A stretch of 9,924 nucleotides of DNA from Deltaproteobacteria bacterium (GCA_003646745.1 QMLM01000040.1:1-9924); one strand, 5' to 3'. Positions 1-7,517 are shown, numbered from the stretch's first letter. The notes: a model not told the origin generated them from the sequence alone. Numbers and translations: made by a program.

Positions 1-7
1 CAAGCGG

Positions 8-787
8 ATGAAAATTGCCATTGCGGGCAAAGGTGGAGCGGGGAAGACCACCCTGGCAGGAGTAATGGCTAGGTCTTTGGCAGAGGAGGGATATAGGGTT
101 TTGGGCATCGATGCCGATCCCGATGCCAACCTCGCCTCGGCCCTCGGGTTTCCCCAAGAGATTCTAAAGGAGGTCACTCCCTTGGCCGAGATGACATCAC
201 TGGTGGAGGCCAGGACGGGGGCCAAGAAAGGAACCTTTGGGGGGATCTTCAAGTTGAATCCCAAGGTGGATGACCTCCCGGATACCTACAGTGTGACTTA
301 TAATGGGGTGAAACTGCTCATTTTGGGAGCCATCCCTCAGGCGAATGGGGGATGTTTCTGTCCGGAGAACGTCCTTCTAAAGGGGCTGCTGCACCACATA
401 TTGGTCAGGAGAGATGAAGTAGTTATCATTGATATGGAGGCAGGCCTGGAACACCTCACCCGGGGAAGTACCAAATATGTAGATGCCTTTATTGTTGTGG
501 TGGAGCCAGGGCAACGCAGCATCGCCACTGCCCGGCAGATCAAGAGGTTGGCCCAGGAGTTGGGTGTGGAAAAGGTATATGGGGTGGGAAACAAAGTGAG
601 CTCTGCTGAGGACAGGGTCTTGATAGAGGGAGGACTTCCAGAGGTGAAGTTCTTGGGCCACCTCTCGTTTAACCCAAAGGTAATGGAGGCCGATAGGAGG
701 GGAGTTTCCCCCTATGACTTGGATGGGATCATAAAAGAGGAGGTAAGGGAAATAATAGCAAGATTAAAGAGGAAGGAGTTTGCCTAG
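8..787 (+). CDS. cooC: CooC-type ATPase, nickel insertion factor for carbon monoxide dehydrogenase
   Basis: A 259-residue P-loop ATPase of the MinD/NifH (SIMIBI) class. In characterised CooC proteins, ATP-driven dimerisation helps load nickel into the C-cluster of carbon monoxide dehydrogenase in the cytoplasm. Seen here: a deviant Walker A, GKGGAGKTT, at residues 7-15; the switch segment DADPDAN at 35-41; a CxC pair (C116, C118), which in CooC dimers forms the metal-binding site; and a Walker B region (about 138-150) continuing into DMEAGLEHL, a CooC signature. Length matches the family (about 250-260). The ATG at 8 gives the usual N-terminus; only 7 bases lie upstream, so its ribosome binding site and any promoter cannot be judged. 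The last 8 bases overlap the next gene. No CODH or acetyl-CoA synthase gene is visible; I infer they lie upstream or elsewhere. The alternative, a general MinD-like ATPase, is less likely because of the CxC and the DMEAGLEH segment. Confidence 0.9.
   Translation: MKIAIAGKGGAGKTTLAGVMARSLAEEGYRVLGIDADPDANLASALGFPQEILKEVTPLAEMTSLVEARTGAKKGTFGGIFKLNPKVDDLPDTYSVTYNGVKLLILGAIPQANGGCFCPENVLLKGLLHHILVRRDEVVIIDMEAGLEHLTRGSTKYVDAFIVVVEPGQRSIATARQIKRLAQELGVEKVYGVGNKVSSAEDRVLIEGGLPEVKFLGHLSFNPKVMEADRRGVSPYDLDGIIKEEVREIIARLKRKEFA
769..778 (+). promoter_or_regulatory. Unusually close ribosome binding site of the plsC gene
   Basis: The purine run GAGGAAGGAG ends one base before the TTG at 780. Its AAGGAG core (773-778) is closer to the start than the usual 5-9 nt, while the upstream GAGG (769-772) is 7 nt away and would be correctly spaced. 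The run lies inside the last codons of cooC, so translation of the two genes is probably coupled. It is the only Shine-Dalgarno near any usable start in this frame and therefore supports TTG 780. Confidence 0.5.
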
Positions 788-1508
788 GACCGTTTTCGTC
801 TGGTCATGCATTGTGGTCTTTACCCTGGTGTTGGGGGCTCTGGCCTTTTTGACCTTCCCCTTTGATTGCAAGGGAAAGGTAGTGCATCTTTATGCCCGGC
901 TATGGGGATGGTTGATCCTGTTGGCCAATGGGGTGAAGGTAAGGGTTAGGGGGGTAGGGAACATCGATCCCCAGAGGCCTTATATCTATATGTGCAACCA
1001 TATGAGTAGCTTCGACATCTTTGCCCTGTTGGCCTATCTTCCTGTGCAGTTTCGCTGGTTAGCTAAGGTGGAGCTGTTTAGGATCCCAATCTTGGGCTGG
1101 GCCATGAGTACAGCGGGGTACATCAGCCTCGATCGCTCAGAGAGGAAGAAGGCCTACAAAAGCATGGAGACCGCCGCCCAAAAGATCAGGGAGGGGACCT
1201 CGGTGGTCATCTTTCCCGAGGGCTCTCGTTCCCCTGATGGGAGCCTCCAGCCCTTTATGAAGGGGGGGTTTACGTTGGCCATCAAAGCAGGGGTACCGAT
1301 TGTCCCCATCGCCATTGAGGGGACATGGAAGATCATGCCCAAGGATACCCTACGGATCAGAAAGGGGGAGATAGGGATTGTTATCGATCGCCCCATTGAG
1401 ACTAGGGGGCTCACCATGAAGGATAGGGAAAAATTGATGAGGCAAGTACAGGAGAGGATTCAGACTAATCTTGCGGCCTTGGTCAAGGAGCACCCAGATG
1501 CAGCGTGA
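780..1508 (+). CDS. plsC: 1-acyl-sn-glycerol-3-phosphate acyltransferase (PlsC family)
   Basis: A 242-residue membrane-bound acyltransferase. The family transfers an acyl chain to lysophosphatidic acid to make phosphatidic acid, the second acylation in phospholipid synthesis. Visible motifs: catalytic HX4D within NHMSSFD (73-79, H74 and D79), GYISLDR (113-119), the phosphate-binding FPEGSRS (145-151) and VPIVPIAI (172-179). A hydrophobic segment at about 7-28 should anchor it to the inner face of the membrane. The frame has a stop at 765-767 and no ATG until codon 71, which is inside the catalytic domain, so the start must be non-ATG. TTG at 780 keeps the membrane anchor and overlaps cooC by 8 nt; GTG at 813 has no Shine-Dalgarno and would cut the anchor. 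The 3' end overlaps RNase J by 11 nt, suggesting translational coupling on both sides. Exact acyl-acceptor specificity cannot be read from sequence. Confidence 0.9.
   Translation: MPRTVFVWSCIVVFTLVLGALAFLTFPFDCKGKVVHLYARLWGWLILLANGVKVRVRGVGNIDPQRPYIYMCNHMSSFDIFALLAYLPVQFRWLAKVELFRIPILGWAMSTAGYISLDRSERKKAYKSMETAAQKIREGTSVVIFPEGSRSPDGSLQPFMKGGFTLAIKAGVPIVPIAIEGTWKIMPKDTLRIRKGEIGIVIDRPIETRGLTMKDREKLMRQVQERIQTNLAALVKEHPDAA
1485..1490 (+). promoter_or_regulatory. Ribosome binding site that fixes the RNase J start
   Basis: AAGGAG followed by a 7-nt spacer and ATG at 1498. It sits inside the plsC coding sequence and decides for ATG 1498 over the upstream in-frame TTG at 1471, which would add nine residues with no resemblance to the family N-terminus. 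Confidence 0.75.
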
Positions 1509-3159
1509 CGAACTGAGGGTGATCCCCTTAGGGGGGTTGGGTGAGATCGGCCTCAACATGATGGTCTTAGAATACAATGACGACCTCATCGTCATCGATG
1601 CGGGCCTGATGTTCCCTGAGGATTACATGTTAGGGATCGACATGGTGATCCCAGATATCAGCTACCTCCGCCAAAAGGGGGATAATTTGCGAGCCATCAT
1701 CCTCACCCATGGTCATGAAGATCATATAGGGGCACTGCCCTTTGTTTTGAAGGAGTTTAAGGTCCCCGTTTATGGGACTCCCTTCACCTTAGCTTTGGTG
1801 CAGGAGAAATTGCAGGAGCATGAGGGGATAGGCAAAGTAGAGTTTAAAAGGGTGAAGCCAAGGGATCTGGTACAGATCGGCCCCTTCCGGGTGGAATTTA
1901 TCCGCACCTGTCACAGCATCGTCGATGGAGTGGGTTTGGGAATTACTACCCCCGTCGGGGTTTTAGTCCACACCGGGGATTTTAAAATAGATCAAGTTCC
2001 TGCCGGAGGGGAGCTGACCGACCTGCGAAAGTTCGCCGAGTACGGTGAGAAAGGCGTGTTAGTTCTGCTTTCCGATAGCACCAATGCGGAAAGAGAAGGG
2101 TACACCCTGTCGGAGAGGGAGATCGGCCAAAAGCTTGAGGAGATCGTCAGGGTGAGCAAGGGAAGGGTGATTGTAGCGCTGTTCGCCTCCAATATTCAAC
2201 GCATCCAGCAGGTAATGGACATCGCAGCCAAGTATGAACGTAAGGTGGCCTTGGTGGGGAGAAATATCCTTACCAATACCAGGATTGCTAGGGAGTTGGG
2301 TTATATGCGTTTTCCTCGCGGCGGGGTGGTGGATGTCAAAGATATAGACAAGTATCCTCCGGAGAAGCTGTTACTGTTTACAACAGGGAGTCAGGGAGAG
2401 CCTATGTCGGCCCTTAGCCTTATGGCTATGGATAACCATAAGGATGTAAAGATTCAAAAGGGTGACACCATTATCCTCTCCTCCCGCTTTATCCCGGGCA
2501 ACGAGAAGGCTATTACTCATATGATTAATCATCTGTGCCGGCGAGGGGCAGAGGTCATCTATGAAAAGATATCCGCCATCCATGTATCCGGGCACGGGTA
2601 TCGTGAGGAATTAAGGTTGATGCTCAACCTAATTCGTCCTGAGTTTTTTATCCCCATCCATGGTGAATACCGCCACCTGGTTCAGCACGTCCAACTGGCC
2701 AGGGAGGTAGGGATGGCCGAAGAAAAGTTGCTGCTGGCCGAGGATGGAGATGTAATATCCTTCAATAACGGTAAGGGAAAGATCATCGGCAAGGTGGAGG
2801 TAGGTAAGGTCTTTGTCGATGGCAAAGGGGTGGGAGATGTGGAAGATATGGTCTTGAGGGACAGGAGGCAGCTCTCAGAGGATGGGATGGTGATCCCCGT
2901 GATGGTCATCAACGAACGCACGGGAGAGGTGGTTTCGGGTCCAGACATCATCTCCCGGGGATTTCTCTTCGAGGAAAAGAAGGGAGAGATCCTGCAGCAG
3001 GCCAAAGCGGTCATCAAAGAGGTTTTGGAGGGGGTTCCTCTGGAGTCCAAGACCGATGAGCTTGAGGTGGAGAACGAAGTTCGGCGGGCCCTCAAGAGGT
3101 TCTTCCGCAGAGAGATGGACCGCAGACCCGTGATCATCCCTGTGATCATAGAGATGTAG
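1498..3159 (+). CDS. rnj: Ribonuclease J (metallo-beta-lactamase/beta-CASP nuclease)
   Basis: A 553-residue two-zinc nuclease of the RNase J family, which combines 5'-to-3' exonuclease and endonuclease activity in mRNA turnover and rRNA maturation. With the start at 1498, the metal site reads HGHEDH at 71-76, H139 (TCHS), D161 (HTGDFK) and H388 (IPIHGEYRH). The beta-CASP part includes SDSTNAE (192-198), TTGSQGEP (295-302) and HVSGHG (362-367). A C-terminal domain follows from about residue 450, so the protein is full length (family about 550). The frame is open further upstream to a TTG at 1471, but ATG 1498 is preferred: AAGGAG lies 7 nt before it and family N-termini begin shortly before IPLGGLGEIG. 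The gene overlaps plsC by 11 nt and is followed 13 nt later by ftsK. Whether the enzyme is more like J1 or J2, or partners an RNase E, cannot be told here. Confidence 0.95.
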   Translation: MQRDELRVIPLGGLGEIGLNMMVLEYNDDLIVIDAGLMFPEDYMLGIDMVIPDISYLRQKGDNLRAIILTHGHEDHIGALPFVLKEFKVPVYGTPFTLALVQEKLQEHEGIGKVEFKRVKPRDLVQIGPFRVEFIRTCHSIVDGVGLGITTPVGVLVHTGDFKIDQVPAGGELTDLRKFAEYGEKGVLVLLSDSTNAEREGYTLSEREIGQKLEEIVRVSKGRVIVALFASNIQRIQQVMDIAAKYERKVALVGRNILTNTRIARELGYMRFPRGGVVDVKDIDKYPPEKLLLFTTGSQGEPMSALSLMAMDNHKDVKIQKGDTIILSSRFIPGNEKAITHMINHLCRRGAEVIYEKISAIHVSGHGYREELRLMLNLIRPEFFIPIHGEYRHLVQHVQLAREVGMAEEKLLLAEDGDVISFNNGKGKIIGKVEVGKVFVDGKGVGDVEDMVLRDRRQLSEDGMVIPVMVINERTGEVVSGPDIISRGFLFEEKKGEILQQAKAVIKEVLEGVPLESKTDELEVENEVRRALKRFFRREMDRRPVIIPVIIEM

Positions 3160-3160
3160 G

Positions 3161-3165
3161 GGAGG
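3161..3165 (+). promoter_or_regulatory. Ribosome binding site of ftsK
   Basis: GGAGG starting one base after the RNase J stop codon, with a 7-nt spacer to ATG 3173. It confirms the annotated start; a second AGGAG directly abutting the ATG is too close to act. Confidence 0.7.
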
Positions 3166-3172
3166 TTAGGAG

Positions 3173-5317
3173 ATGGCCAGAAGGGATTTGGTCCATGAGA
3201 TCGCTGGTCTCATTTTAATGGGGTGGGGGGTCTTTGTCTTTCTGTGCCTTTATTCCTTTCACCCCCAAGATCCCTCCTTTAACCTTTATCACCCCCTTTC
3301 CTCCCAAGTCCACAACATGGGAGGAATAGTGGGGGCCTATCTCTCCGATATCCTTTGGCAGGGCATCGGCTGTGTCTCTTTACTGTTCCCCTTGATCTTT
3401 TTTGCTATAGGTGTCTGCCTCTTTGTTAACCAGAGGATTGAGGCTAGGGGGATTCGATTAGGGGGATTCATCCTCTTGGTGATCTCGTTGTCCACCCTAT
3501 TGGACATTGTTCTGGGAGATGTGGAGGTCTTCTCCTTTCAGGGGATGGCAGGAGGGGTTATGGGTAAGGTCATTGGTACCCTGTTAAAAAAATATCTCAG
3601 TGCGGTGGGGGCCTCTCTGATGGTCATCTTATGGTTCATCTGCTCGGCGATGCTGACCACAGGCGTATCCCTGAGGGAGGGATTTACTAGGCTGGGAAGA
3701 GCCATGGGTGATCTCTACCGTTGGATAGTGAGGATCAAGGATCTACGCCACGGGAGATGGAAAAGGAAGAAGGTCCTTAAGGGTGTCAAGGCAAAGGAGG
3801 TTTCACCTCCCCCCATTATTCCTTCTGATGAAGGGCAGAAGGCCCTTGAGCCGAGGCAAGAAGCCCTCCCTTTTCCCGAGCCAGCCGAAGGGGGTTATCA
3901 TCTCCCCTCTTTGGCACTGCTTGAGGGCGGCAAGGGGAAGGAGGTAACGGTTTCCGAGGAGGTTTTGTGGGCCAACTCTCAAATATTGGAGGGGAAGCTC
4001 CGGGACTATGGTGTGGAGGGAAAGGTGGTGGGAGTGAGACCTGGTCCCATTGTGACCGTCTATGAGTTTAAGCCTGCCCCGGGGATAAAGGTCAACAGGA
4101 TTCTCAACCTTGAAGATGACCTGGCATTGGCCCTTAGCGCCCTAAGTGTCAGGATACAAGCCCCCATTCCTGGTAAGCCAGTGGTGGGGATAGAGATCCC
4201 GAATCCAGTACGCGAGACCGTACACTTAAAGGATGTAGTGAGTTCTGAGTCCTTTCAGAGGGCCAACTCCAAACTGACCCTGGCAATAGGGAAGGACATC
4301 TCCGGCAATCCCTTTGTGATCGATCTAGCCCGGCTACCCCACCTACTGGTAGCCGGATCCACCGGCTCCGGCAAAAGTGTCTCTATAAATTGTATGATCT
4401 GCAGTATGCTCTTTAAGGTGACCCCTGATGAGGTTAAGTTTCTCCTTATCGACCCCAAAATGTTGGAGCTCTCCTCCTATGAAGGTATCCCCCATCTGCT
4501 GCTGCCAGTGGTGACCGACCCTAAAGAGGCCGCCATTGCCCTTAGGTGGATGGTGGAAGAGATGGAGAGGAGATATTCGATTATGGCGGAGAAGGGGATC
4601 AGAAATATAGATAAGTACAATCAGAAGATGAGGGAAGAAACTCTCCCGCCCCCTGAGGAGGGTTCGACGCCGAAAAAGAAGATTCCCTATGTGGTGGTGG
4701 TGATCGATGAGCTGGCCGATTTGATGATTGTGTCGGGTAGGGAGGTAGAGGAATCCATTATCCGTTTGGCCCAGATGGCACGGGCGGCGGGGATTCACTT
4801 AATCCTTGCCACTCAGCGTCCCTCGGTAGATGTCTTAACGGGGTTGATCAAGGTGAACTTTCCCGCCCGGATATCCTTCCAAGTCTCCACCAAGACCGAC
4901 TCCCGAACCATATTGGATGCCCACGGGGCAGAGCACCTCTTGGGATCGGGCGATATGCTCTTTTTACCTCCGGGCAGTTCCAAACTGCGCCGCGTTCATG
5001 GGGCCTACATCTCCGAGGGGGAGATCAGAAAAATAGCGGAGTTCTGGCGCCGACAAGGAAGCCCCAGCTATGATCGCAGCGTCCTGCAGGAGAGGAGGGA
5101 GAGGAAGAGCGCAGAGGATGAGGTATATGACGAAAAGTACGATGAGGCTGTGGCCTTTGTAACTCAAACCGGTCAGGCCTCCATCTCCCTCATTCAGCGT
5201 AGATTCAGGATAGGGTATAATCGGGCGGCTAGGATCATCGAGCGGATGGAGCAGGAGGGGATAGTCGGTCCCTCAGATGGCGTCAAACCGAGAGAGGTGT
5301 TGATCCATAAGATATAA
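3173..5317 (+). CDS. ftsK: DNA translocase FtsK/SpoIIIE
   Basis: A 714-residue septal DNA pump that moves chromosome termini out of the closing septum and, in well-studied species, activates XerCD recombination at dif. The N-terminal part shows four hydrophobic segments (about 9-30, 62-86, 95-116, 142-164), expected to anchor it at the division site. A charged, proline-containing linker (about 165-260) is short compared with E. coli FtsK, as in SpoIIIE-like forms. The motor follows: alpha domain about 260-360, Walker A GSTGSGKSV at 395-403, Walker B VVVVIDE at 507-513, and the conserved ILATQRPSVDVLTG at 544-557. The winged-helix gamma domain (about 652-714) contains TGQASISLIQRRFRIGYNRA, the part that reads polar DNA sequences and contacts XerD. 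ATG 3173 has GGAGG at 3161-3165 with a 7-nt spacer. It lies 13 nt after RNase J and 14 nt before mgtE. No key motif is missing. Confidence 0.96.
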   Translation: MARRDLVHEIAGLILMGWGVFVFLCLYSFHPQDPSFNLYHPLSSQVHNMGGIVGAYLSDILWQGIGCVSLLFPLIFFAIGVCLFVNQRIEARGIRLGGFILLVISLSTLLDIVLGDVEVFSFQGMAGGVMGKVIGTLLKKYLSAVGASLMVILWFICSAMLTTGVSLREGFTRLGRAMGDLYRWIVRIKDLRHGRWKRKKVLKGVKAKEVSPPPIIPSDEGQKALEPRQEALPFPEPAEGGYHLPSLALLEGGKGKEVTVSEEVLWANSQILEGKLRDYGVEGKVVGVRPGPIVTVYEFKPAPGIKVNRILNLEDDLALALSALSVRIQAPIPGKPVVGIEIPNPVRETVHLKDVVSSESFQRANSKLTLAIGKDISGNPFVIDLARLPHLLVAGSTGSGKSVSINCMICSMLFKVTPDEVKFLLIDPKMLELSSYEGIPHLLLPVVTDPKEAAIALRWMVEEMERRYSIMAEKGIRNIDKYNQKMREETLPPPEEGSTPKKKIPYVVVVIDELADLMIVSGREVEESIIRLAQMARAAGIHLILATQRPSVDVLTGLIKVNFPARISFQVSTKTDSRTILDAHGAEHLLGSGDMLFLPPGSSKLRRVHGAYISEGEIRKIAEFWRRQGSPSYDRSVLQERRERKSAEDEVYDEKYDEAVAFVTQTGQASISLIQRRFRIGYNRAARIIERMEQEGIVGPSDGVKPREVLIHKI

Positions 5318-5321
5318 AGAT

Positions 5322-5328
5322 AAGGAGG
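5322..5328 (+). promoter_or_regulatory. Ribosome binding site of mgtE
   Basis: AAGGAGG, a near-perfect anti-16S match, 3 nt before the ATG at 5332. The strong match probably offsets the short spacing. Confidence 0.65.
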
Positions 5329-5331
5329 GTT

Positions 5332-6693
5332 ATGCTTACCCCTAGACTCCAGATCACCTTGGATACCATGAAGAAGCTGCTGCGGCGGCAGGCCATGGGA
5401 AACCTGAGCAAGATGCTAGAGAAGCTCCATCCGGCTGATCTTGCCCATATCTTTCCCTATTTCAACGAAACCGAACAACGGGCCATCTTTAATATGATCA
5501 AAGACCCCGCCGAGGCCGCCAAAGTCTTAAGTGAGATCGAGTGGGTGGTGGGGGCACAACTTTTGCGCTCCATCGATACCGAGAGGGTGATTCAGATCCT
5601 GCAGGAGATGCCCTCGGATGATGCCGCAGAGATCATCAGCAATCTTCCCGAGGAACTGGCGGAGAAGATCCTTCAGGGGATGAAAAAAGAGGATCTAGAG
5701 GATGTGGAGGGTTTGCTCAGCTATCCTGAGGAGACGGCCGGCCGGATTATGAATCCCAACTACTTTGCCCTCCATGAGAACACAACCGTAAAGGAGGCCA
5801 TCAAGGCAGTGCAGAGGGCCGCTGATGCAGAAATGGTCTTTTATATCTATGTAGTGGATGATAGAAATCATTTGGTAGGGGTGGTCTCTCTGCGACAGCT
5901 TTTGCTGGTCCCACCACAAAAGCGTTTGCGGGATATCATGATCACAGAGGTTTTTAGCGTTAAGACCTATGAGGATCAAGAAGAGGTGGCTAAGGTGGTG
6001 GAAAAGTACAACATCTTGGCTGTTCCTGTGGTAGACGAAGACAACAAGTTGGTAGGGGTCATTACGGTAGATGACGTTATCGACATCCTGCGGGATGAGG
6101 CCACGGAGGACTTCTTGAAGATGGCCGGTACCAGGGAAGAGGAATTTGCCTATGTGGATGATATCATGAAGGTCTCCCGGCTGAGGTTTCCTTGGCTGAT
6201 CACCAATCTCCTGGGGGGGTTGGTCACGGGGTATCTGCTTTGGCTTTTCAAGATAACCCTGCGGGATGTACTGGCCCTGGTGACCTTCATCCCGGTGATC
6301 ACGGCCATGGGGGGCAACGCGGGGCTGCAGTCTTCGAGTATTATGATCAGAGGGTTTGCCACAGGGCGCATTGAGTATGCCCGGCTGACCAGCATCCTTT
6401 TTAAGGAGGTGCGCGTGGGGGTCGTCATGGGCCTTGTCTGCGGTACGCTGGTGGGTGTGGTGGGAACCTTATGGCATGGGAATCCAGCCATTGGAGTGGT
6501 AGTATGTGTAGCTATGACCATCGCCATGACTGTGGCCTGCACTATGGGGGCCCTGGTTCCATCCTTCTTTCGAAAGGTTCATATAGATCCCGCTATCGCT
6601 TCTGGTCCCTTTGTGACCACGGCTAATGATATTACAGGGATCTTGATCTATATGGGGACTGCCACTATTCTTTTAAAATACATCATTTATTGA
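5332..6693 (+). CDS. mgtE: Magnesium transporter MgtE
   Basis: A 453-residue Mg2+ channel/transporter of the MgtE family, acting as a homodimer in the cytoplasmic membrane and gated by its own cytosolic Mg2+-sensing domains. Domain order is complete. The N-terminal acidic helical domain spans about 20-135, with repeats such as LHPADLAHI and MPSDDAAEI. Two CBS domains follow (about 139-200 and 202-260), then a connecting helix and a C-terminal membrane domain of about five helices (290-453). Pore-family signatures are visible: TAMGGNAGLQ at 324-333, and DPAIASGPFVTT (419-430) with a following D433 in NDITG. By analogy with Thermus MgtE, the latter aspartate lines the Mg2+ site. AAGGAGG at 5322-5328 lies only 3 nt before the ATG, a little tight, but the next Met is 12 codons in and without better support. 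Only 14 nt precede the gene, so there is no room for a magnesium riboswitch directly upstream. Confidence 0.95.
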   Translation: MLTPRLQITLDTMKKLLRRQAMGNLSKMLEKLHPADLAHIFPYFNETEQRAIFNMIKDPAEAAKVLSEIEWVVGAQLLRSIDTERVIQILQEMPSDDAAEIISNLPEELAEKILQGMKKEDLEDVEGLLSYPEETAGRIMNPNYFALHENTTVKEAIKAVQRAADAEMVFYIYVVDDRNHLVGVVSLRQLLLVPPQKRLRDIMITEVFSVKTYEDQEEVAKVVEKYNILAVPVVDEDNKLVGVITVDDVIDILRDEATEDFLKMAGTREEEFAYVDDIMKVSRLRFPWLITNLLGGLVTGYLLWLFKITLRDVLALVTFIPVITAMGGNAGLQSSSIMIRGFATGRIEYARLTSILFKEVRVGVVMGLVCGTLVGVVGTLWHGNPAIGVVVCVAMTIAMTVACTMGALVPSFFRKVHIDPAIASGPFVTTANDITGILIYMGTATILLKYIIY

Positions 6694-6694
6694 G

Positions 6695-7453
6695 ATGTAC
6701 TTGCGCAAGACCGATGCCGTAGTGATTCAGTGCGCCGATTACGGAGAGTCAGATATTATCGTTACCTTGTACACCCATGATTTCGGAAAGATAAGGGGGA
6801 TCGCCAAGGGGGCAAAAAGGAGTAAAAGGAGATTCGTCAATAATCTGCAGCCTTTCTCCTACATCCGGGTCATCTTTTCTGAGGCGAGAGGAGGACTGAT
6901 CAGGATAGACCAAGCCGATATCATACATCCCTTTTTCCGGATTGGTGAGAACATTTTCAAGATTCTCTATGGCAGCTACTTCCTGGAGCTGGTGAAGGAG
7001 ATGACAGGGGAGAGGGAATCTAACCCTCAACTCTTCGGACTTTTGGCGGCTTTTTTGGCCGTGCTTAACGATTCTATCCCCCGTGAGGAATACCTGAGGA
7101 TCTTCGAGCTGCGAATCCTTGACTTACTGGGTTATCGACCTAGATTGATGGAGTGCACCATCTGCTCCCAGAAGGTTTCCTTTGGGGAAGGGGCGCTGTT
7201 CAGCTATCGCCATGGGGGAGTGGTTTGTAAGGGATGCCAGGTAAAGGCCCGGGGGGCCGTCCCCATCTGTGCTGCGACGTTGAAGGCCATGCAGATGGCC
7301 ATGGAGATGGATTTGGGTGAGGTAGAGGGGGTTCGGTTTCCCAGCGAGGTCCTCTCAGAGAGCAGCCAGATACTGCCCCGGTTCATCCAGTATCAGTTGG
7401 GAAAGGGGTTGAAATCATTGAGGGTTTTGGAGGAGATTAAGGACGGCCTTTAA
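6695..7453 (+). CDS. recO: DNA repair protein RecO
   Basis: A 252-residue recombination mediator of the RecFOR pathway. In the family it binds single-stranded DNA and SSB with RecR, and helps load RecA at gaps. The N-terminal OB-fold (about 1-80) carries the typical start KTDAVV...DYGESDIIVTLYT and the basic loop GIAKGAKRSKRRF (35-47). A helical domain follows, with a zinc finger formed by C154, C157, C178 and C181 (CTIC and CKGC). All four cysteines are present, as in Deinococcus-type RecO; some RecO proteins lack them. ATG 6695 lies one base after the mgtE stop. The 20 bases before it are AT-rich and hold no good Shine-Dalgarno, so translation probably depends on ribosomes finishing mgtE. 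Length is normal (about 240-260). The following gene, glyQ, is separated by the widest gap in the window. Confidence 0.93.
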   Translation: MYLRKTDAVVIQCADYGESDIIVTLYTHDFGKIRGIAKGAKRSKRRFVNNLQPFSYIRVIFSEARGGLIRIDQADIIHPFFRIGENIFKILYGSYFLELVKEMTGERESNPQLFGLLAAFLAVLNDSIPREEYLRIFELRILDLLGYRPRLMECTICSQKVSFGEGALFSYRHGGVVCKGCQVKARGAVPICAATLKAMQMAMEMDLGEVEGVRFPSEVLSESSQILPRFIQYQLGKGLKSLRVLEEIKDGL

Positions 7454-7474
7454 ATCGTCTCTAGAGGCTGGAGT

Positions 7475-7501
7475 TCTTTGATCCCATGGAGAGATCGAAG
7501 A
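7475..7501 (+). other. 9-bp hairpin between recO and glyQ
   Basis: TCTTTGATC (7475-7483) can pair with GATCGAAGA (7493-7501): nine base pairs, one of them a T-G wobble, with a 9-nt loop. It ends 4 nt before the AAGGAGG of glyQ. No T-run follows, so it is not an intrinsic terminator. It could be an RNA-processing or stability element, or modulate access to the glyQ ribosome binding site. The pairing is seen; any role is inference. The 64-nt spacer that holds it also has an 8-bp palindrome CTCTAGAG at 7459-7466 and no convincing promoter. Confidence 0.5.
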
Positions 7502-7505
7502 TCTG

Positions 7506-7512
7506 AAGGAGG
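7506..7512 (+). promoter_or_regulatory. Ribosome binding site that fixes the glyQ GTG start
   Basis: AAGGAGG with a 5-nt spacer (ATGAT) to GTG 7518. Two ATG triplets at 7513 and 7516 are out of frame with glyQ and run straight into TGA (7519-7521), so GTG 7518 is the only sensible start; the protein then begins MTFQELIFSLERFW, as the family does. Confidence 0.8.
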
Positions 7513-7517
7513 ATGAT

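Noticed and set aside
1471..1497. N-terminal extension of RNase J from TTG 1471
   Set aside because: The nine extra residues do not resemble RNase J N-termini, and ATG 1498 has AAGGAG at ideal spacing.
2682..3149. 155-codon open frame on the minus strand
   Set aside because: It lies wholly inside the RNase J gene, has serine/threonine-rich low-complexity content typical of antisense frames and no recognisable domain.
4343..4798. 151-codon open frame on the minus strand inside ftsK
   Set aside because: Antisense shadow of the conserved ATPase motor; histidine-rich composition and no family resemblance.
6192..6374. 60-codon + strand frame inside mgtE
   Set aside because: It overlaps the conserved membrane domain in another frame and shows no protein-like pattern.
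7418..7454. Sigma-70-like promoter (TTGAGG ... TTTAAA) before glyQ
   Set aside because: The spacing between the two elements is about 25 nt, well beyond the normal 16-18.
7475..7501. Intrinsic terminator after recO
   Set aside because: The stem is followed by CTGAAGG rather than a T-run, and the stem is AT-rich.
7454..7517. T-box or glycine riboswitch controlling glyQS
   Set aside because: The space is 64 nt, too short for either structure, and no T-box core sequence is visible.
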